Below, in pieces: positions 7,739 to 16,221 of a DNA stretch of 64,000 nt. The position numbers and the translations under genes are program-made. Source of the stretch: an uncultured Arachnia sp. (GTDB taxonomy: Bacteria; Actinomycetota; Actinomycetes; Propionibacteriales; Propionibacteriaceae); NCBI GenBank assembly GCA_947493705.1, contig CANLSH010000002.1:1-64000 (forward strand). Reading direction: 5' to 3'. The notes beneath the pieces were generated by a model, which did no database searches, was not told the origin of the DNA, and worked only from the letters and a program-made list of their open reading frames with translations. The first letter of the stretch is position 1. Each line of letters begins with the position of its first letter.

Positions 7739-9252
7739 ATTCGGGTTCGCGCGCGCACGAGAAGGCGACGACGAAAATCACAACGACAGGCCATCCGGTC
7801 GACGAGGTGCCCGCTCCACCGAAGCTGCTTGCCCTCGGACTGCAGCACGTCCTTGTCATGTATGCCGGCGCGATCGCCGTGCCGTTGATCGTGGGTCGAG
7901 CACTGCAACTCTCTCCCTCGGATGTGGCTTTCCTGATCTCGGCTGATTTGTTCGTGTGTGGAGTGGTGACGATCCTTCAGTCATTTGGTGCCACTGCGTG
8001 GTTCGGCATTCGGTTGCCGGTCATGATGGGCGTGACTTTCGCGGCAGTGGGCCCCATGGTTGCCATCGCAGCCGCGAACCCCGGGACCGAGGGGGCCCGG
8101 CAACTGTTCGGCTCGGTCATGGCCGCTGGCGTGGTGACGATGCTGATCGCGCCTCTCATGAGCAGGCTCCTGCGGTTCTTCCCGCCGGTCGTGACCGGCA
8201 CCATCATCCTCGTCATCGGTGTGTCGCTCATGCCGATTGGCATCAACTGGATCTTCGGCAATCCCATGGGCTCCACCTCACCCATGATGGTGGACCCCGC
8301 TCACTCGGACTGGCTCACCACGGTGGGTGACATCTCCGCCGCTCCCGGAAGTCCGATCCCACTGATACCGCCCGGGCTGGAAGCTGCGCCCAGCCTCCCC
8401 AACCCCCTCTATGCAACGCTGGGGAATCTGGCCATCTCGGTGGCTGTGCTCATCGCGATCGTGGTGGTCGCACGCTTCGGTAGAGGCTTCCTGGCCAACA
8501 TCTCCGTGCTGCTGGGCATCGTGATCGGCAGTCTCATCGCCGTCGTCGCCGGCAAGATCTCGTTCACATCCGTCATCGAAGCCGAATGGTTCGCACTGGT
8601 GGCCCCCTTCCACTTCGGCACGCCGCTGTTCGATCCGGTCATGGTGCTGACGATGTCGCTCGTCATGATCGTTGTGCTCATTGAATCGACCGGGATGTTC
8701 CTGGCGCTGGGTGAAGTGACGGGAAAGCGTGTCACGCAGCCAATGCTGTCTGCCGGTCTGCGCACGGACGGGTTGGGCACCCTCATCGGCGGGATCTTCA
8801 ACACATTCCCCTACACCTCGTTCAGCCAGAACGTCGGGCTCGTCGGCGTCACCGGTGTCCGCAGTCGCTTCGTGTGTGTGGCGGGCGGTGGCATCCTCAT
8901 TGTGCTGGGCCTGGTCCCCAAGATGGGTGCCCTGGTGGAGGCGCTGCCCACTGCAGTCCTGGGTGGCGCCGGGATCGCCATGTTCGGCATGGTGGCCGCC
9001 ACCGGTATCCGCATCCTTTCGGGCGTCGACTTTGCCGCCAATCGCAACAGCCTGCTCATCGTCGCGATCTCACTGGGTATCGGCATGATCCCCTTGGTCG
9101 CACCCAACTTCAGTCAGTGGATGCCCGCCGAGATCCATCCCCTGGTCGAATCGGGGATTCTGCTGGCCACCTTCTCGGCGGTGGTGCTCAATGCAGTCTT
9201 CAACGGCACGTCCCAGAAGAACCACGCAAGGACAGCTGTCTCCGAGAACTGA
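7735..9252 (+). CDS. NCS2 family nucleobase:cation symporter (uracil/xanthine permease type)
   Basis: A 505-residue polytopic membrane protein with about 12-14 hydrophobic segments and the NCS2 signature QNVGLVGVTGVRSR near residue 363. The family imports uracil, xanthine or urate with protons. The length and sequence are closest to the PbuX/XanQ type. It overlaps the GT1 gene by four bases. Being the last gene in an operon with two glycosyltransferases is unusual for an NCS2 permease, and the true substrate may differ. A perfect 13-bp-stem hairpin follows. Confidence 0.87.
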   Translation: MNSGSRAHEKATTKITTTGHPVDEVPAPPKLLALGLQHVLVMYAGAIAVPLIVGRALQLSPSDVAFLISADLFVCGVVTILQSFGATAWFGIRLPVMMGVTFAAVGPMVAIAAANPGTEGARQLFGSVMAAGVVTMLIAPLMSRLLRFFPPVVTGTIILVIGVSLMPIGINWIFGNPMGSTSPMMVDPAHSDWLTTVGDISAAPGSPIPLIPPGLEAAPSLPNPLYATLGNLAISVAVLIAIVVVARFGRGFLANISVLLGIVIGSLIAVVAGKISFTSVIEAEWFALVAPFHFGTPLFDPVMVLTMSLVMIVVLIESTGMFLALGEVTGKRVTQPMLSAGLRTDGLGTLIGGIFNTFPYTSFSQNVGLVGVTGVRSRFVCVAGGGILIVLGLVPKMGALVEALPTAVLGGAGIAMFGMVAATGIRILSGVDFAANRNSLLIVAISLGIGMIPLVAPNFSQWMPAEIHPLVESGILLATFSAVVLNAVFNGTSQKNHARTAVSEN

Positions 9253-9345
9253 CAGCCAGCTGAACGCCCGTTCGTGCGCCCACAAACTTTCATCAGACGG
9301 GCCGACGGTGGTTCGCTGGGGGTGCCGGCTCTCCGTCGACATACG

Positions 9346-9383
9346 AATCGGCGCCCGAGCCCTGAAGGGGTCGGGCGCCGATT
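9346..9383. terminator. bidirectional terminator hairpin between the NCS2 permease and glpD
   Basis: AATCGGCGCCCGA (9346-9358) and TCGGGCGCCGATT (9371-9383) are perfect 13-bp inverted arms around a 12-nt loop. It lies between two convergent genes. There is no long U tract, as is common in high-GC bacteria. Confidence 0.8.
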
Positions 9384-9402
9384 GGTCACATCACCGTGCA
9401 GA

Positions 9403-11133
9403 TCAAACAAGCACTCCATCACCGACGATGTCGTCTGCCTCCATCCGCGCAGCGGATGCAGCATCGTCGCTCTTGGCTTTCTGCGCGGCCAGCTCCGCGG
9501 CGATCCGCGCGCGGTAGTTGGCCTTCTCGGTGTTGGTACGCTCCTCGTCCCAACCCAGCACCGCGGCAGCTATGTCCGCGACCTCGTCGACGGTGGAGCC
9601 ACCACGATCAGGGGATTCGGAGTTCAGACGAACCCGGGAGATGTAGATATCCTCCAGGTGCAGCGCCCCCTCGACGGAGCACGCGCGGTGCACCTCGGCC
9701 CGTAGGAACTGCGGCGCACCCTTGAGCGGCTCGCCGAGTGAGGAATCCGCGTCGATGGTGGCCAGCAACTCAGGGAGCTCCGAGCCGTAACGACGCAGCA
9801 GATGGTGCATCCGGTCGGCGTCGAAGCCGTACTTGTCCCCGAGCCGTTCGGACTGGTTGACCATCGCATCAAAACCGACGGCGCCCAGCAGCGGCAGGTT
9901 GGCCGTGACGGAAGGCTTCTTCCTGGCCTGCTTCTCGCCCAGAGCGAAGTCAACGGCGTCCTCGGCCATCACCCGGTAGGTGGTGTACTTGCCCCCGGCA
10001 ATGGAGATCATGCCGGGCGCGACCTCCGTGACGGTGTGCTCACGGGACACCTTGGTGGACTTGGACTCATCCAGCACCTTCGGCTGCAGCAACGGCCGCA
10101 AACCGGCATAAGTGCCGATGATGTCATCGCGCGTCAGGGGCACGTCCAGCACCTCGTTGGCCTGCGCGAGGATGTAGTCGATGTCCTCGCTCGTGGGAAC
10201 CGGATGCTTGAGCTGCTCATGCCACGCCGTGTCGGTGGTGCCGATGACCCAGTAGTGCTGCCACGGGATGACGAACAGCACGGACTTCTCGGTGCGCAGG
10301 AACAGTCCGGCCTTGCCCGTGAACCGCTCGCGCGGGATGAGGATGTGTGAGCCCTTGCTCGCCAGGACCTTGAGTCCACCGCTGGCGGACGCCATGTCCT
10401 GGGTGTCCTCGGTCCACACGCCGGTGGCGGCAATGACGTTCTTGGCGCGGACCCTGATCTCCCTGCCGCTTTCGAGATCCGTCACGGTGCCTCCGCTGAT
10501 GCGGCCACTTGCGTCCTTGGCCAGTTCCGTCACCTTGGCACGGCTGACCGCTACCGCGTTGTACTCCAGAGCGGTGCGGATCAGCTGGATGACCAAGCGG
10601 GCATCGTCAACGCGGGCGTCGTAGAACTCAATTGCACCGATCAGAGCCTTGGGGCTGATGTCCGGGAACCGTTCGATGGCCCCCTTCTTGGTGAGGTGAT
10701 TCTGAATGGGGACGATCTTCTTGCCGCCTGCGCCCGCGATGGACATCACGTCGTACAGACCGACGCCCAGGGCGGAGTAGGCGCGTTCGATGACGCGCGT
10801 CTTCAGTGGCCACAGGAAGGGTTGGGCCTCGACGAGGTGCGGTGCGATGGTCGTCAGCAGCCGGGCGCGCTCGGTGAGTGCCTCGAAAACCAGCTTGAAA
10901 TCCAGGTTGTAGAGGTAGCGAAGGCCACCGTGGATGAGTCTGGAGGAACGCGATGACGTTCCTGAGGACCAGTCCTGCGCTTCAACGACGGCCGTGCGCA
11001 GTCCTCGGGATGCCGCATCCAGAGCGATTCCGGCCCCGGTCACACCACCACCTATAACCAGAACATCAAACTCTTCCTCTCCCAGCGCATCAAGCGCTGT
11101 GGACCTCTGCGACGGTGTCAGTGATTCAGCCAT
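9403..11133 (-). CDS. glpD: FAD-dependent glycerol-3-phosphate dehydrogenase
   Basis: The enzyme oxidises sn-glycerol 3-phosphate to dihydroxyacetone phosphate and passes electrons to the quinone pool at the membrane. The 576 residues include the N-terminal FAD motif VLVIGGGVTGAGIALDAASR, the GlpD signature SSRSSRLIHGGLRYL, the segment GTYAGLRPLL, and the C-terminal GlpD cap domain. ATG 11133 is preceded by AAGGAG. The frame runs upstream to 11340, but those residues are unconserved and overlap the divergent regulator's promoter region. It diverges from a SorC-type regulator, with a CTGCACG palindrome between them, so local regulation by that protein or its ligand is likely. Confidence 0.95.
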   Translation of the reverse strand: MAESLTPSQRSTALDALGEEEFDVLVIGGGVTGAGIALDAASRGLRTAVVEAQDWSSGTSSRSSRLIHGGLRYLYNLDFKLVFEALTERARLLTTIAPHLVEAQPFLWPLKTRVIERAYSALGVGLYDVMSIAGAGGKKIVPIQNHLTKKGAIERFPDISPKALIGAIEFYDARVDDARLVIQLIRTALEYNAVAVSRAKVTELAKDASGRISGGTVTDLESGREIRVRAKNVIAATGVWTEDTQDMASASGGLKVLASKGSHILIPRERFTGKAGLFLRTEKSVLFVIPWQHYWVIGTTDTAWHEQLKHPVPTSEDIDYILAQANEVLDVPLTRDDIIGTYAGLRPLLQPKVLDESKSTKVSREHTVTEVAPGMISIAGGKYTTYRVMAEDAVDFALGEKQARKKPSVTANLPLLGAVGFDAMVNQSERLGDKYGFDADRMHHLLRRYGSELPELLATIDADSSLGEPLKGAPQFLRAEVHRACSVEGALHLEDIYISRVRLNSESPDRGGSTVDEVADIAAAVLGWDEERTNTEKANYRARIAAELAAQKAKSDDAASAARMEADDIVGDGVLV

Positions 11134-11175
11134 GGACTCTCCTTTGATCCTTGATGTTTTCAAGAGTTCCGCGAT

Positions 11176-11212
11176 CTGCACGTATTCACAACCCCGCTGC
11201 ACGTTCGTGCAG
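11176..11212. promoter_or_regulatory. operator candidate between glpD and the SorC-type regulator
   Basis: The palindrome CTGCACG-TT-CGTGCAG (11197-11212) has perfect 7-bp arms. A further half-site CTGCACG lies at 11176-11182, exactly 21 bp (two helical turns) away. It sits in the 159-bp gap between the divergent genes, where a SorC-family tetramer would bind. Confidence 0.6.
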
Positions 11213-11292
11213 GCAAGGCTAGGATGTCGCACGGACGGCCTGCTCCCGACGCCAATCGTAGAGCGGGCCCAGCACAGGACAAGAGGTTCGAG

Positions 11293-12264
11293 ATGGATCG
11301 AGACAACGAGCTGCTTCTGCGGGTGGCACGGCTTTACCACGTCCAGTCAGAGACGATGGATGCCATTGCGCACCAACTCGGGGTCTCCAGGTCAACCGTG
11401 TCCCGGCTCCTCAGGGACGCCCGCGAGCTGGGTCTGATCCGCGTCACCATCGTCGATCCCGAGCGGCCCCTGACCCGGCTCGCCGAACTGTTCCACAGGT
11501 ATTTTCACGTCAACGCCCACCTCGTCCACGTTCGCACCGGAGCCAGTGGTGTCTTCCGTTTGGACCAAGTTGCCAAGGTCGCCGCGCAGCTCATCGATGA
11601 GACAGTACAAAATGAGGACACCATTGGTGTCGCCTGGGGCACCACCACATCCGCCATTGCAGTACAACTGCGTCCGCGAGACCTCACCGGCGTCACGGTC
11701 GTCGGCCTGAACGGGGGCGCCAACCACCGCACCACCGGCCTCCCCTACGTCGGCTCCATCCTGCAGCGCTTCGCGACTGCCTTCCGCGGTCAGGAACAGC
11801 TGTTCACACTGCCTGCCTTCTTTGATGACCCGGCCACCAAGGCCGCCATGTGGCGGGAACGCAGCACGCAACACGTGCTGCAGGTCAGAGCCCGCAGCCG
11901 CGTGGCCGTCTTCGGGGTCGGAGGTCTCGGGGCCGAATTGCAGAGCCACGTCTATGCCGCCAACTACCTCGACGTCAATGACCTCGCGGAGCTGAGCCGC
12001 AGCAACGTGGTGGGGGATGTCTGCACGGTCATGCTGCGTGAGGACGGCTCCTGGCGCGACATTGCCTTCAACGAGCGTGCCACCGGAATGACCCCCGCTG
12101 AACTGCGGGCCGTCCCGAAGCGGATCTGCGTGGTCAGTGGTGTGTCCAAGGCAGCGCCCGCGCTCGGCGCACTCCGAGCCGGCGTGATGACGGATCTGGT
12201 GATCGACGATGAAACCGCTCGTGCCGTACTGCGACGCATGCGGCCAAATCTGCGCCTGGACTGA
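11293..12264 (+). CDS. SorC/DeoR-type sugar-binding transcriptional regulator
   Basis: This 323-residue protein has an N-terminal helix-turn-helix (AIAHQLGVSRSTVSRLLRDA, around residues 20-40) and a C-terminal SorC-type phosphosugar-binding domain with GVAWGTTTSAIA and VFGVGGLG. Members sense phosphorylated sugars or polyols. Divergent orientation to glpD suggests that it controls glycerol 3-phosphate use and responds to a related triose or polyol phosphate, which is inference. The ATG at 11293 has AAGAGG upstream. A longer frame to 11224 is not supported. An inverted repeat suitable as its operator lies about 80-115 bp upstream. Confidence 0.87.
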   Translation: MDRDNELLLRVARLYHVQSETMDAIAHQLGVSRSTVSRLLRDARELGLIRVTIVDPERPLTRLAELFHRYFHVNAHLVHVRTGASGVFRLDQVAKVAAQLIDETVQNEDTIGVAWGTTTSAIAVQLRPRDLTGVTVVGLNGGANHRTTGLPYVGSILQRFATAFRGQEQLFTLPAFFDDPATKAAMWRERSTQHVLQVRARSRVAVFGVGGLGAELQSHVYAANYLDVNDLAELSRSNVVGDVCTVMLREDGSWRDIAFNERATGMTPAELRAVPKRICVVSGVSKAAPALGALRAGVMTDLVIDDETARAVLRRMRPNLRLD

Positions 12265-12286
12265 TCGCCCGCTCGGACGAGGTCGG

Positions 12287-13243
12287 TCACCACAGGAGTG
12301 GAAGCACGGCCAGATAGCCGAGCATGAGAAGTGCACCCTCACGTCGACCCACCCTGTATCCGGTCCGCATGAACACCAGTGCCAGCAGAGCAGCAGCCAC
12401 CATGGCACTCGCACCGATGCCGGTGAGATTCGCGGCTTCCAGTGGCCCCGGGGAAAGAAGTAGCACGGCGCCACCCACTGCCAGTCCGTTGAAGAGGTTG
12501 GAGCCGAGCAGGTTCCCCACGATAAGACTGGTTTCGCCCCTGCGGCCCGCAGCAATCGCCGTCGCCAACTCCGGCAGGGACGTTCCCAGTGCCACGATGG
12601 TCACACCCACGAAGCCGCCGCTGAGCCCAGCGATGTCCGCGATTCCGAGAGCGCCACGCACCAAGAGGTCCGCGCCCGCCACGATGAGGATCAGGGACAC
12701 GACGGTACGCACCACCTCGCGGCTGAGTGAGATCGTGACACCACCCTCCTGCGTCGGCGTTGCCGAGGAAACCACTTCATTCCCGACGGAGACACGCTTG
12801 CCACCGCGCAGCAACAGGGTGAGCGCCGCAACCAGGAGAGCCAGCAGTAGCGCGCCCTCCCAGCGCTCCAGTCCGCCCTGAATGGCGACGGCGAAGGCGA
12901 TGGTGGCGCCCACTGCAAGCACTACCTCACGCCTGAGGGTCTTCGAGGAAACCGCCAGCGGAGCCATGAAGGCGGCCACACCCAGCACCAGCGTCAGGTT
13001 TGCAAGGTTCGAGCCGACGACATTGCCGATGCCCACCTCCGGCGATCCCGACAGTGCAGCGACGGCCGAGACCACCAACTCCGGTGCTGACGTCCCGAAG
13101 CCCATCACGACCACCCCAACGGCCAGCGGTGACACGCCCAACCTCCTGGCCAGGGCGGAGGCGCCTATCACGAACTGGTCCGAGGCCAGCCAGAGCAGCG
13201 CAAGGCCTACCACGGTGAGAAGTATCAGGAGGGGAAGCGTCAC
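12287..13243 (-). CDS. CaCA family Na+/Ca2+ (cation) exchanger
   Basis: A 318-residue membrane protein with the two inverted alpha-repeats of the calcium/cation antiporter family. Repeat 1 contains VMGFGTSAPELVVSAVAAL and GNVVGSNLANLTLVLG. Repeat 2 contains IVALGTSLPELATAIAA and GNLLGSNLFNGLAVGG. The acidic residue in each xxPELxx motif is the ion ligand. About ten membrane segments are seen, as in YrbG-type exchangers. A GTG start at 13243 is used. The frame extends to 13408 but the extra N-terminus is not membrane-like. It is divergent from the enoyl-CoA hydratase-family gene. Confidence 0.87.
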   Translation of the reverse strand: MTLPLLILLTVVGLALLWLASDQFVIGASALARRLGVSPLAVGVVVMGFGTSAPELVVSAVAALSGSPEVGIGNVVGSNLANLTLVLGVAAFMAPLAVSSKTLRREVVLAVGATIAFAVAIQGGLERWEGALLLALLVAALTLLLRGGKRVSVGNEVVSSATPTQEGGVTISLSREVVRTVVSLILIVAGADLLVRGALGIADIAGLSGGFVGVTIVALGTSLPELATAIAAGRRGETSLIVGNLLGSNLFNGLAVGGAVLLLSPGPLEAANLTGIGASAMVAAALLALVFMRTGYRVGRREGALLMLGYLAVLPLLW

Positions 13244-13384
13244 AGTTCCCCCATCGTAGGCGCCGGCACCGCATGGACCTGAGGAACCGCTGACGAATGC
13301 TCGTGGGTGGCACGCCTCAGCCGCTCTCCCCCGCGATCTGCAGATCCACTCCCCTGCACCCACATCCGAACTAGTGTGAGCGCC

Positions 13385-14308
13385 ATGTCTGAGCTGATTG
13401 TTGCCCACGTCGACGCTGGCGTCGGCCGCCTCGAACTCAACCGTCCACGAGTGATCAACTCACTCAATCGCGAGATGATCCACGCCTGCATCAGTGTGCT
13501 GCGCACCTGGCAGGGCGACGCAGATGTCCGCGCCGTCGAGCTCACCGGTGCCGGAGATCGAGGCTTCTGTGCCGGAGCGGACGTACGTGAGATGGCTGCT
13601 CTGGTGAGCGCTGACGAGGACTGGCTCCAGTTTCTCGGCTCAGAGTATGAACTGGATGCGCTCGTTGCGCACTATCCCAAGCCGGTCACGGCCCACATGC
13701 GCGGCATCACCATGGGGGGTGGTCTGGGTTTCACGGCCGCAGCATCCCGACGGATCGTTGACTTCTCCAGCCAGCTGGCGATGCCGGAGACCAAGATCGG
13801 ACTCTTTCCCGACGCCGGTGTGATGTTCCAGCTTTCGCGCGCTGGCGCCGTCGGCACCCACATCGCCCTCACATCGGCTCCCTTTGGTGGCGGTGACGCA
13901 CTTGTCATCGGACTCGCCGACGAGTCCTCCGAAGGACCGCTTCCCGCACCATTGATCGACGCTTCGGGAGACTGGATTGATGAGTGCTACGCCACTGATG
14001 ATCCTGTGGAGATAGCGCGAACGCTGGAGGCGCACCCGCATCCTGATGCGCGGATTGCGGCTCGGGAACTGCGAGCGCGCAGCCCGTTCTCAGTCCACGT
14101 CGCGCTTCGAGCCCTGCGCAGTGCCGCAACGCTGGACTACGACGGCGTCCTCGCGCAGGACCTCCGATTGGCACAACGTATGGTGCCCGTCGATTTCGTC
14201 GAGGGCGTCCGTGCCCTGCTGATCGACAAGGACAACACGCCCGAGTGGCGCCACGCCCGTATCGAGGACGTGCCTGAGACCCTTGTGGACGAAGTCTTCG
14301 CCCAGTGA
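13385..14308 (+). CDS. enoyl-CoA hydratase/isomerase family protein, 3-hydroxyisobutyryl-CoA hydrolase-like
   Basis: The 307 residues have the crotonase fold: GDRGFCAGADVREMAAL (oxyanion loop) and GITMGGGLGFTAAASRRI, followed by the HIBYL-CoA hydrolase-type segment MPETKIGLFPDAGVMFQLSR. The C-terminus DFVEGVRALLIDKDNTPEW is typical of 3-hydroxyisobutyryl-CoA hydrolase, the valine-degradation enzyme, rather than of a simple hydratase. It is somewhat shorter than the usual ~350 residues. The ATG at 13385 has no strong Shine-Dalgarno and follows TAGTGT at short distance, so a leaderless message is possible. It converges with the GH15 gene, with only 27 bp between. Confidence 0.8.
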   Translation: MSELIVAHVDAGVGRLELNRPRVINSLNREMIHACISVLRTWQGDADVRAVELTGAGDRGFCAGADVREMAALVSADEDWLQFLGSEYELDALVAHYPKPVTAHMRGITMGGGLGFTAAASRRIVDFSSQLAMPETKIGLFPDAGVMFQLSRAGAVGTHIALTSAPFGGGDALVIGLADESSEGPLPAPLIDASGDWIDECYATDDPVEIARTLEAHPHPDARIAARELRARSPFSVHVALRALRSAATLDYDGVLAQDLRLAQRMVPVDFVEGVRALLIDKDNTPEWRHARIEDVPETLVDEVFAQ

Positions 14309-14335
14309 GACCTCGTCCACCATGCCCCGTGGTGC

Positions 14336-16141
14336 TCAGTCTGCGGTCAGTGCCGCGTCGAGGGCATCAGCGGCCCGGATCAGCCCGAGGTGGCTGAAGG
14401 CCTGCGGGAAATTGCCTGCAAGACGCGCGTGGGCCGGGGAGTACTCCTCCGAGAGCAGCCCCAGATCCGTCGACACCGCAAGGACGCTGTCCATCATGGT
14501 CCGAGCATCGTCGATCCTGCCCGATCGGGCGTACTGCTCTATGAGCCAGAAGGAGCAGATCAAAAAGGGATAGTCCTCGCCCGTGAGGCCATCCATGCCA
14601 GAGGTGGTGAGGTAGCGCACAAGAAAGCCCTGCTCGTCCAGCAGATGGTCCTCAATGCGCGCCACTGTCCCCAGCATGCGGGAATCGTCGTAGTCCACCA
14701 GTCCCACCTGCGCGATCTGCAGGAGCGACGCGTCCACCTCCGTACCGCCGTAGTACTGGACGAAGGAATTGAGCTCCGTGTTGAAGCCCTTCTCCAACAC
14801 CTCGGCGCGTAGCTGGTCCCTCAATTCTCGCCACCTCTCGAGCTTCCCGTCATCCAACCCGTGAGTTTCGACGGCACGCACCCCTCTGTCGAACGCGGCC
14901 CACATCATGGCCCGGCCATGGGTGAAGAACTCGGTCTCGCCACGCATCTCCCAGATGCCGTGGTCCTTGCGGTCCAGCTGCTCCTCCTGGAATGCCAGCA
15001 TCGACTTCTGGAGGTTCCAGGAGAGCTCGTTCTCCTCCATTCCCGCCTCGCGTGCCTTCTCCAGTGCCACCATGACGGCCCCCACGACGTCGGCCTGGTA
15101 CTGCTCCGCCGCACCGTTACCGATCCTGACCGGCCGCGAGTTCTCGTAACCTCTCAGGTGCTCCAGTTCACTTTCGGGGAGGTGACGCTCACCACCCAGG
15201 CCATACATGATGCGCATCTTCGACGGGTCCCCCGCAATGGCACGCAGCAACCACATCCGCCACGCCTTCGCATCGTGTGTGAAGCCATGCGAGACCAACG
15301 CCTCGATGGTCAGGGCTGAATCTCGCAACCACACGTAGCGGTAGTCCCAGTTGCGCACGCCCCCGAAATCCTCCGGCAATGAGGTGGTGGGCGCCGCCAC
15401 GATGCCACCGGTGGATTTCTCGGTCAGGGCCCGCAGCGTGACCAGCGACCGACGGACCTCGCCCGCATAGGGGCCCGACGCGTCGATGCGCAGGGCCCAG
15501 TCGTTCCAGAATTTCAGGGTGCTTTGGAGTGAGGACCGGTTCTCTGGCAGTTCCGGATGCTCAAGGTAGGACGGCCACCAGGAGAGCACCCACTCCAACT
15601 CGTCGTCCTTGTTGAGGGTGAATTCGCCCTGGTGGCTCTCGTTGCGGTATTCGAGCTTCGGGCCGCGCAATGTCACCTGGTCCGGGCCGGCGACGGCGTG
15701 AATCTCGTGGCCCTTCCCCGAGCCAGTGTTGCGGAAGTACGGAGTTGCGGATCCGTAGTCGAACCGCAGGCACGCCACGTGACGCACAGTTGCCGTGCCG
15801 TCGACGCAGCGCACCGTGCGCACAAGGTCCGCCACGTCGCGTCCCTGACCGCCATGGACGGGCATGTAATCGGTGACAACCAGCGTGCCCGTGGGCGCAC
15901 GCCACGTGGTTTCCAGAACGCAGGATTCACCGACGTAGCGTCGGGACTCCACCTCACCGTCCACGACGTCCACACTCCAGTGCCCGTTCTTGCTCTCACC
16001 AATGAGTTTGGCGAACACGGCCTGGGAGTCGAAGCGGGGGAAGCACAGCCAGTCGATGCTGCCCTCCCGTGACACCAGGGCCGCGGTGTGCAGATCGGAC
16101 AGTAGCGCGTAGTCCTCCAGGGGCGTGCTCACGAAATCCAT
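14336..16141 (-). CDS. GH15 family glycoside hydrolase (trehalase/glucoamylase-like)
   Basis: A 601-residue cytosolic GH15 enzyme of the type found in actinobacteria, where characterised members are trehalases or glucoamylase-like. It starts with the conserved IEDYALLSDLHTAALVS-like segment and DWLCFPRFDS. The (alpha/alpha)6 barrel contains VRNWDYRYVWLRDSALT. The general acid is probably the Glu in DHGIWEMRGE, and the general base the Glu in LLSEEYSPAHARLAGNFPQA. There is no signal peptide. It is divergent from a G6PD-like gene, which suggests that glucose it releases feeds the oxidative pentose route (inference). Confidence 0.88.
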   Translation of the reverse strand: MDFVSTPLEDYALLSDLHTAALVSREGSIDWLCFPRFDSQAVFAKLIGESKNGHWSVDVVDGEVESRRYVGESCVLETTWRAPTGTLVVTDYMPVHGGQGRDVADLVRTVRCVDGTATVRHVACLRFDYGSATPYFRNTGSGKGHEIHAVAGPDQVTLRGPKLEYRNESHQGEFTLNKDDELEWVLSWWPSYLEHPELPENRSSLQSTLKFWNDWALRIDASGPYAGEVRRSLVTLRALTEKSTGGIVAAPTTSLPEDFGGVRNWDYRYVWLRDSALTIEALVSHGFTHDAKAWRMWLLRAIAGDPSKMRIMYGLGGERHLPESELEHLRGYENSRPVRIGNGAAEQYQADVVGAVMVALEKAREAGMEENELSWNLQKSMLAFQEEQLDRKDHGIWEMRGETEFFTHGRAMMWAAFDRGVRAVETHGLDDGKLERWRELRDQLRAEVLEKGFNTELNSFVQYYGGTEVDASLLQIAQVGLVDYDDSRMLGTVARIEDHLLDEQGFLVRYLTTSGMDGLTGEDYPFLICSFWLIEQYARSGRIDDARTMMDSVLAVSTDLGLLSEEYSPAHARLAGNFPQAFSHLGLIRAADALDAALTAD

Positions 16142-16221
16142 GTGTCCTTCCTCTGCCAGCCGCCCGGCTGGTCGTGAACAGGATATGCGCGTGCACCCAG
16201 TGCCTCTCTACGCTGACACAC

